Positions 56,233-64,000 of a stretch of 64,000 nucleotides of DNA are shown in pieces; position 1 is the stretch's first letter; the number at the start of each line of letters is the position of its first letter. The notes under the pieces were generated by a model that was given only the letters and a program-made list of their open reading frames with translations, did not search any database and was not told the DNA's origin. The translations under genes were made by a program, and so were the position numbers. Origin of the DNA: Manduca sexta (Eukaryota > Arthropoda > Insecta > Lepidoptera > Sphingidae); NCBI RefSeq assembly GCF_014839805.1, contig NW_023595242.1, forward strand, positions 248,001 to 312,000, read 5' to 3'.

Positions 56233-57727
56233 TAAATTATATATCTACGACTTCACCTGACCTACTAGATTTAGCTAGGTCACACAGATCTACAACTAGA
56301 CTGCAGGTCTTTTGTTCGTTGTAAGCCAGATTACTGTTACACCTCGCTGGATCTACGTTTGAGTGCATTTAAACTAGGAACGCAGAAGACGTTGAGAATG
56401 TCTGAGCAGCTATAACTAATTACCTAAACTTGGTTTTCATTTACACGTTTGCAAAATAGTAATTATGTTATGTTTCTTACTCATATAAATGACCTGCATT
56501 GTTTCATATCTGCATCATCTAAAGGTTGAGTGTTAGGAAAATGCCTTAGTGAAGTGTAACATAATTAAAACAACCATTTGCTCTGGATACTCATATATTA
56601 CTACTTAGCTGAGCTTAGCTGCGTATCGGCATGACAGTGACAGCAATTTTTTTAATAGTTTGCACTCAGGCTATGAGTGTCATACATATCACTTAGGATT
56701 TACGTCCATCTGTATACCTACATCTGTATTTTAAAAATAATAAATGCAAAAGTTTCTGAAAATGTTTGGATGTCATTAATTATTTTTTTCCCGTAGGAAA
56801 TAACAGAGTTTTGAAATAGATGGCGCTAGCGTGGCCATGCATAACTATTGATTAGAGACTTCTGTAGCGGGAAGTGTTAACAATTTCATAAGAGTATTCA
56901 ATGAGACACTTAGTCTTAGAATGTACCTAAATGTAAGTATTAAAATTTAAACAATATGTAAGATACATAACCTTTGATAATGAGCTAGCAATATATAGGT
57001 ATCACATTAGAAACAAGAATCCTCAGTGTAAAATTAGAAACTAAAATCACAGCGGTAAGTGGGCCTAGGAGAATAATTACTACGAACTAACGATCTAGTT
57101 AGATATGAGGTTATAACATTACCTTCCGAATAATGGCTACTATAATAAAGGATGTCGATACTATAATGTAATTAGACTATGAAAAGTTCGAAATTATGTT
57201 ATGATGTTTTAGTGGCGAAATGTGAAATTTTCCGAAAAGGAACCCCACTAATATTCAAGGATGCGGTGAGCAAATCGCTCTAGTAATTAATAGATTCAAA
57301 ATAAATTCGACATAAAAGAAAGTCGGCTGGGATCCGGTTATATTGGTCCTTTACCACTGTGGTATTACTTCTACTTATATCTTTGAAATTAATTTGCTCA
57401 AACAAATATTAACCAATAAATATGTAAGCGTGGATATCGAACCCAAGTCTCTCCTTGCACAGTACCCCCTATCTTCCTCTGACTAAGACATTACTTAGAG
57501 GGTTATAATTTTATTTTCAACGTGTTGACGCATTTAAAATGCAGCTACAGCCATATAGCTGAGAACCGCTTACAATTTTACATATTATTTTACCATTACA
57601 ATTTTACTGTGCTTAATAATAATAGATGTACATAAGTGAATAGTAAGGCAATAAATGGATTTGTTTTTGTTTTTTGTTGCATTTGCATACATCGCGTTGA
57701 TAACTCGCAGCAAACGCGCGTTTTAAA

Positions 57728-57875
57728 TAGTACGCTGGTGGTAAGTTATTTGTATTCTTTCGGATAGTGACCACCGTACACAAGGTGTAAACCCGGCATG
57801 GTGATCCACGTTAGTCGGGTTCCGAAGTTCTGTGTTTATTCGGTTTCAAACAGGCCGGCATAACTGTATATCGAT
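57728..57875 (+). repeat. Family D repeat, right arm
   Basis: Mirror of 42021-42178. Confidence 0.65.
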
Positions 57876-58264
57876 ATGTTCCCATGTCGCTCTCAACTAC
57901 ACGAGAATGTAAATTTCTTTTTTCAAACAATAAACACTGTCTTAATTTAAATCATAACATATATTATTAAATATAAATATCAACCAATCTTTCAGAAACA
58001 AGAACCTGCATTTCCAGTTGCATATAAATATTGGATCGGTTGATTCTTTCTATATGTCAATAAAAACTGTCCAATCCGTTATTGATACAGCCGGTTCATG
58101 TCGTGGTTTATATATGATTGTTTGGTTTCCCGAGCGCCGCAGATGTTAAATCCAATAGTATTGGATGTAAAAACCATGGTCGGCTTACTGCGATTGTTTC
58201 TATTAATGTTTCAGTGTAGTAACGGATGCGAGAAATATAAAAAATAGTGGATTGAGTGTGATAA

Positions 58265-58376
58265 AGTATAAAAATAGCACATTACGCCTAGTAGTAGCGG
58301 TGGAATTAGAGCACCCAATTTTCGCCTGTATTTTCTATCCCATAAAGTGATGGGGATGAACCTATCGCCATATCAG
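58265..58376 (-). repeat. Family A SINE, 3' half, right arm
   Basis: Mirror of 41529-41640. Confidence 0.65.
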
Positions 58377-58498
58377 GCATAAACCGTGTGAAATAATACC
58401 AATTGTGAGATAAACAGGTATATGTAATTGTGATACAAATAGGTATATATAAGCGAACAATTTCGTATACCTATTACTTAATTTTTTTTCAACATTCT

Positions 58499-58600
58499 CG
58501 TCATCATCATCATCATGTCCACTGCTGAACATGGGCCTTCCCCTAAAATTTCCAGACCGATCTATTGAAAGCTGCCCGCATCCACCGACCTCCAGTGACT
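58499..58600 (-). repeat. Family E repeat, right arm
   Basis: Mirror of 41311-41412, including the (ATC)n end. Confidence 0.7.
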
Positions 58601-59949
58601 TATATAAGTTCATCTCGTTATAGGTAATATTAATAATATTAAAGGAAGAATTCAGCTAGAACCTGTTTCACTACTTCTGTATATGCTTCTCATCTCACAA
58701 ATGTATAAGTCAAACAAATACAAAATTCATACCCCAATATACGCTCCCAAAATGAATGGTAATAAAATGAGTACTATCTACATTAGCCGTGTAATATGAT
58801 AACTGGCAAATAAAATTGACTTGAAACGTGTGAAATACGCTCTTAGTATCCTGTTACTTGTAAAGAGAATTTTAAATGTCGGATAGACAGGCCACAGCCC
58901 ACACAATATATAAAGTGGGTTTGTTAGAGTTCCATTGGAATCTAAAATTGATGTACTCCGTCCATGAACCACGATTCGTCGTTATTAAACATAAAATTAT
59001 TATGAAATAAAAGAAAATTTAATTTTATCAGAAATTAAACAATTGTGAACCCTATGCAGTACAGTAACAGATGATTTAGATTAAAGGGAATTAATATTTT
59101 TTTTAAATGAAAACATATTTTGGTAATGCTAGAAGTATAACGTCTGGCAATACAGACATTCTCAGAATGTGTTAACCTAATAACATCCATAAATGTTTCT
59201 GTGAAATATCGTGCGTTATTACTTCAATTTTATTCCATTAACAATACTTTAACTGCTTAAAATTTTGAAATGACCCAGAAACAAACGATAAAACGTGTAC
59301 TCCATTTTACAGATTTACTATTTTAACAGTTTTGACATTATCGTAAGTATTCAAAACAATTAATAAAAAAATATACATTTTCCATTTACACGTTCAATTG
59401 GAGTCTCAAAATTATCTTAAGTGGGACGTTTCAATCACTGTTTGTCATGTCAACGTAGTGAAATGAAAATGAGTACGGAACACTTCTTTCACTTGAATCG
59501 TTTGTGCCCTATCTATTTAAATATAATTAATTCAAAACCAAAAACACATCAGTAATATTTTAACATCAAGAAAATCCATCTACAACATTTAAGAACATTC
59601 TAGAATAAGGCATTCGAATCGGCCGATTTTAAAAAGCAACTCCTTGCAAATTCAGAGGCTGCACTCATAGATGGGCACGCTTATAGCAATCTACAACTGA
59701 ATGCACTAGGTAACTTGGCCAACTCACATTATACTGTTCATTCCGACCGCTCTTATTGCAAATGAGCGCCGTGGCACGTTTGAAGAGGAACGTGGGAAAT
59801 AGAACGGGATTCGAGACCTAATTTAGATGTAGGATTATTGTTATAGGTTTGTTGCGCGTTTAGTCTTCTTGATTGCTGGAATCTGGTGGGAAACGTTTAA
59901 TGTTAGTTAGTTTTAGTCTTGCGTTGTTTTGTGTATTATTTTTTCGAGC

Positions 59950-60125
59950 ACGGTAAAGTGTCCGCAACGCACCTGGTGATAAGTGGAGTGGAGTCCAATA
60001 GAATGTCGACTCACGAGAGATGATTTTCCCTTGGCACACGATTATGCCGGCCTGTTGGAACTGGATATACACAGGTTCATCTCAGAACGTGACACACTTA
60101 TGTGAGCTTCTATAATATACTATCT
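59950..60125 (-). repeat. Family D repeat, right arm
   Basis: Mirror of 39770-39970; ends about 70 bases before the mariner. Confidence 0.7.
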
Positions 60126-60194
60126 TCCATAATACTGGGGTTGGAATTATTGCTACCTGTTTTTAGAATTTTATATATAAATATATCAATTATA

Positions 60195-60216
60195 CCTAGT
60201 CTTGCCATAAATATTG
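60195..60216 (+). repeat. Left terminal inverted repeat of the mariner
   Basis: 22 nt beginning CCTAGTC directly after TA; pairs with 61478-61499 with three mismatches. Confidence 0.9.
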
Positions 60217-60318
60217 TAATAAAGAAAAAAGAAAATTGTTAACTGCAAATAACATTTATTACTTTTACAGTGTGTCAGTTTAATACATAAATATAAAACA
60301 ATTAAAAATATAAAAAGC

Positions 60319-61357
60319 TTATTCGAAGTGGTCTCCATTGGCTGCAATACAGTCCTTTAAACGATGAGGCCAGTTATCAATAGAAGCACGCACTCTTTCC
60401 ATGGGAAAATTCTTCACTGCCAATCGTATAGATTGTTTTAGGGACTCAAATTATCATGGCGTTTAGAGCAAGCTGTACTCTCTAAAACTGACCACAAATC
60501 ATAATCCAGCGGATTAAGATCGGGACTAGACGACGGCCAGTCTTCAGCTCTGATGAAGTCCGAAACGTTCGATTCCAACCAAGACTGCGTGGACCGAGCT
60601 TTATGACCCGGCGCCGAGTCTTGCTGGAAGGACCATACTTGGTTATTGAACATGGTGATGTTAAGGGGCTTAACTACCTTCTCAAGAATGGTATCTTGAT
60701 ACACTTGTGCCGATGTTTTGATACCTTTTTCACAAAAATATGGCTCAGTCACTCCTTCATAGCTAACACCCCACCAAACCATCACTGAAGTCGGATAATG
60801 TCCACGTTGCACTCTGTCGACTAATTGGGAAGCTTCCTTAGAGCTTTGAGCATAAATATGGTCATTTTGTTTGTTAAAATGTTGCTCAATTGTAAAAATT
60901 TTCTCATCCGTAAACAAAATTTTTCTGTGACCTCCCTTTGCGTACCGCTTCAGTAGTTGTTTCGATTTTACCACCCTATTCTTCTTTAAATTATCAGTTA
61001 AGAAATGGCCAGTGCGTCTCTTATAGGCTGCAAGTCCTAAGTCATCTTTTAAAATACGCGACATGGTTCTAGGTGCTATCTTCATTTCCCGAGATAAAAT
61101 CTTTTGCTTTCGGACAGGATTTCTTCGAATTCTTTCCCTTACTGCTTTGACCACCTTTTTCGTACGAACACTACGTGGACGGCCAGATCTTTTCTGTCAC
61201 AAACAGAGGAGGTCTCATTGTACCTATTAATAGCCCGGTACACAAACATTTTACTAATACCAAGTGTATGGAGAGTTTTAAAAATTGCATTTGGCTCCAT
61301 ACCTACTTTGTGTAATGCTATCACAGCGATTCGGTTCTCTTTATCACCCCACACCAT
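60319..61357 (-). pseudogene. maT mariner transposase with two -1 frameshifts
   Basis: Would bind the element's terminal repeats and cut and paste it into TA sites. It starts MVWGDKENRIAVIALHKVG (ATG at 61355-61357) with an N-terminal helix-turn-helix region, then a DDE/D catalytic domain: Asp in FTDEKIF, Asp in QQDSAPGHKA, and a third Asp in NPLDYDLW. I count 37 residues between the last two, the D37D spacing of the maT clade. The span is 1039 nt; two single-base losses, near 61190-61193 (A run on the coding strand) and near 60444-60446, split it into frames 61411-61139 and 61154-60438 and misread the last about 45 codons. Restoring length gives 347 codons, the expected size. If the shifts are real the copy is inactive; if they are consensus errors it may be intact. 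Confidence 0.93.
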
Positions 61358-61477
61358 TTTAATATCGCAAAATATTTTACAATGTATTGGCGCCAAAATG
61401 AGAAAACACAATGAACAATCGTATAAAAATGACAGATTCGAAATTCAAATGTAATATTTTTTTATAATTAAGTGTAA

Positions 61478-61499
61478 CAGTATTTATGGCCAGACTAAG
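61478..61499 (-). repeat. Right terminal inverted repeat of the mariner
   Basis: 22 nt, reads CTTAGTCTGGCC on the reverse strand, directly before TA at 61500-61501. Confidence 0.9.
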
Positions 61500-62521
61500 T
61501 ATAAAAATAGTACGCAGTAAAAAACATCTTATATTACTAATATTATAAATGCAAATGTTTAGATGTTCGTTTTGCCCTAAAATTATGGATGAATAGCTAA
61601 ACAAATTTGGATGAAATTTTGCACACGATTAGACCATTTCCCGGAATCATACAGACTATTTTTTTCTGCAATTTGCTTCTGTTGGAAATATTTGGTTTTT
61701 ATAAATGGACAGATGGCGATTGTAGTTATTTAGAAACTTTTGTAGTAGGAATGGTTTTTCACTCAGGGAAAACCGGGAGCAACATTAATTAAAAATAAAA
61801 AACATTGAATATAAAATGTTGATTTATTTTTTCATGGTACAAAAAATATTATGGCACTCACTTACAATTCGTCATATTACTTACAATTAATGTAATAAAT
61901 TAATGAATCGATTTAGACTAATACTTATCATGTAATCTTACACATGTTTAGAGCAAAAACAAAGTTTCTTACAATAAAATAGATTTTGTAAAACTGATCG
62001 ATTTGAAATAATATTACACATTAATATAAATCACAAAATCAGCACCATAATTTCGTTTAAAGGATTACAAATATTAATTATAAGCAAATAAGACCTCGTT
62101 CAGATGGTAAGTCTAGACGTGTGTTTGCAAAACGCGCGTTTACACTTACACATATTTTATATGAACTTTGATCGCGGCATTAACTGAATAGCATGCGCTG
62201 AGGATATATTGTACATAATGTTGTTAGTATTAGTGTTAAAACTTAATGTAACTATTGCTTTTTTTTATATATACGAAGCTGCGTGTTTGAATGTGTACAG
62301 TAGTAAATGTACGCCAGATTTGTATCATGTTTGTTATGAATGTAACTCTGTGTAATTTTTTTTCTGTTGTCTGTATCTGTACCTATAAATAAATAAACGC
62401 GCGTTTTGCTAACTATTAATACTTGTCGTCTGAACGGGATCTTAGGGCTGTATTAACAGATGCAACTCAGTTGTGCTCTGAAGTTTGGTCAGCTGAGACT
62501 TAAGTTATAGTTAGCATCTCA

Positions 62522-62635
62522 AGATCTTCATCATTATCAGCCGCAGGATGTCTACTGCTGAATATAGGCCTTCCCCAAAATATTTCAAGATCGACCTATT
62601 GGAAGTGATCCGCATCCAGCGACCTCATGCGACTA
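62522..62635 (-). repeat. Family E repeat, right arm
   Basis: Mirror of 38582-38690. Confidence 0.7.
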
Positions 62636-64000
62636 TTAATCAAGATAAATATCAAGATATTCACTTTTAAATAAATATATCAACATCTCAATTGATATTT
62701 TAAGGCGAAGTATATGACGGACTTTGTCAGCTGAATTTTGTTTTTAAATAACGAAGACTCAGCCCACAGTAGGCGCTTAAATAACAGCCCAAGTTCTGTT
62801 TATCAAATAGTTCAATATCTTAAACAACTACTTAAGATCAAAAGTGAGTTTAGTTTATTGTAAGGTCCTAAGACTTCATTCGTTACGAATTATCGCTATA
62901 CTTATTCGAGTGTAACACTTTATCGAACACATCTCGCAGAAATTCGTTCATTCGCACAAAAATTAACAATTCAAGAATTTTAAATCGCTCTTCTCAAATA
63001 GGATTAAAAAATACAAACATTATGTACTTAAAGCTCACAAATTCTACATACTTGCATTATTGTCTAGCTAAATAATCAAGTTAAAGAAATTGATAAAATT
63101 AATGACCAGATTGTATGACTTATAGTTTTAATTGTATTAAAAGCAGCATATGGAACATTTGTTTCATTAATTGAAATATACTAGCACGGTAGATAATGTA
63201 GATAAAACTGAGTAAAGCATATTAATTTTAATCCATATACAGTTAAAGCCGAGTTTCGTACGCATGTTTTGTTTTACACGTATCACAAAAACATAGAATC
63301 ATTTAAATATTTTGTTTAATGTAAGTAATGTAAACTGGTCGTGTTAGAGACTTTCCCGCCCTCACAACCACCACTACAACTCCTGTAAGCCAGGATCAGC
63401 AGTGGCACGCATTTTATGACACCGAGCAGTGAAGCTCGGCGAGTCCCAGGGAAAACTAATATGTCATTATCCCGCAACGAATTAATCAAATAGAAAGATA
63501 GGGAGGAGTTGGAAAAATTAATTGTCCACTTCCCTCCATAGGAATGCGGGTGACAAAATAATGATCTAAGGAGGCTTGTTAACTGGTCATGCTAGAATCA
63601 TAATTTCCCCTCTGTTGGTGGAGAAGCGCGGAACACTGTCAATTTAGGCAAGTGTATAACATCAAATAACAGAAAGCAGAAGACGTGTTTATATACAATA
63701 TGTGTTTTGTGTAGTGTAAAAAAAGCATGCGCAGAAGAGCCATAATACTGGCTAAGGTAGAGTAAAACCAAAACTGGTACAAAATATAAATCGTAAGAAC
63801 ACGAACTTATAACAAACTTAAAACAACGTGTCAGTCACCTTCATTCATGTTCCACTATTCAACACTTTAAATATTTTATCACTATTCATTCACTCAATTT
63901 CACATACAAATTGCGCTTTGGTTACACCAGTTCCCGAGAATTAACTCAAGTATTTACTTTAAGTACATTTAATGGTGATAAAATGGATACAGTACGCGGC

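Larger units (their letters stand above)
60195..61499 (-). mobile_element. maT-clade Tc1/mariner element, 1305 bp
   Basis: A complete element. The terminal inverted repeats, CCTAGTCTTGCCATAAATAT at the left and CTTAGTCTGGCCATAAATAC (reverse strand) at the right, match at 19 of the first 22 positions. The element is flanked on both sides by TA (60193-60194 and 61500-61501), the standard mariner target duplication. It is absent from the corresponding site in the left arm (39716-39717). It encodes one transposase on the reverse strand. The 1.3-kb size is normal for the superfamily. Confidence 0.95.
51945..64000 (-). repeat. Right arm of the large inverted repeat, running off the window
   Basis: Near-identical reverse complement of 37216-48113. 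It is 1158 bp longer, explained by the 1305-bp mariner plus its TA, about 185 bp of family C missing on the left, minus the 353 bp found only on the left, and small indels. The copy is expected to continue past 64000 toward a second Mp 3' end. Confidence 0.95.

Noticed and set aside
60603..60788. Plus-strand frame inside the mariner, and the one at 61104-61454
   Set aside because: Antisense shadows of the transposase on the reverse strand.
37216..64000. The palindrome as a novel functional inverted-repeat system, for example a hairpin RNA source
   Set aside because: No gene or terminal structure supports function, and the coincidence of the arm edge with a placeholder gap favours an assembly explanation.

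Overview
The window looks like nuclear DNA from a moth or butterfly (Lepidoptera). It is AT-rich, with GT-AG introns, very short chance ORFs, and dense repeats of lepidopteran type: tRNA-like SINEs, Helitron-like elements ending in CTAG, a repeat ending in (TGA)n, and a maT-clade mariner. No prokaryotic genes, CRISPR array, rRNA or bona fide tRNA was seen.

Layout. (1) 1-16896 holds no gene I can support; it is intergenic DNA or upstream intron of the next gene, filled with old repeats. (2) 16897-36790 (+) is the 3' part of one multi-exon gene, which I identify as multiplexin (Mp), the insect type XV/XVIII collagen. I resolved 23 exons by splice sites and reading phase. In order they encode the end of an N-terminal TSPN/laminin-G-like domain, an interrupted Gly-X-Y collagen region, a trimerization domain, a Pro/Thr-rich hinge, and a 183-residue endostatin domain ending in a stop codon. 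The exons total 2774 nt. One missing base in the seventh exon breaks the frame; allowing for it gives 925 codons in one frame. (3) 37216-48113 and 51945-64000 are a near-identical inverted repeat of about 11-12 kb, with a run of exactly 500 N (48114-48613) and 3.3 kb of unmatched sequence between the arms. The right arm runs off the window.

Homology of the left arm continues right up to the N run. The simplest reading is that two overlapping contigs, probably the two haplotypes of one heterozygous locus, were scaffolded head to head. A true genomic palindrome is not excluded. The arms differ by small indels and by three larger events: a 1305-bp maT mariner present only in the right arm (flanked by TA, with the intact empty TA site in the left arm), 353 bp present only in the left arm, and about 185 bp missing from a repeat in the left arm. 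The mariner transposase has two -1 frameshifts.

The only host gene supported here is Mp, expected to act outside the cell in basement membrane: the trimerization domain joins three chains, and the hinge carries endostatin. A furin-type RNKR site lies just before the trimerization domain. I found no convincing new biological system. The points most worth checking are the inverted repeat with its empty and filled transposon site, the frameshift in Mp, the furin site and a dead duplicate hinge exon.
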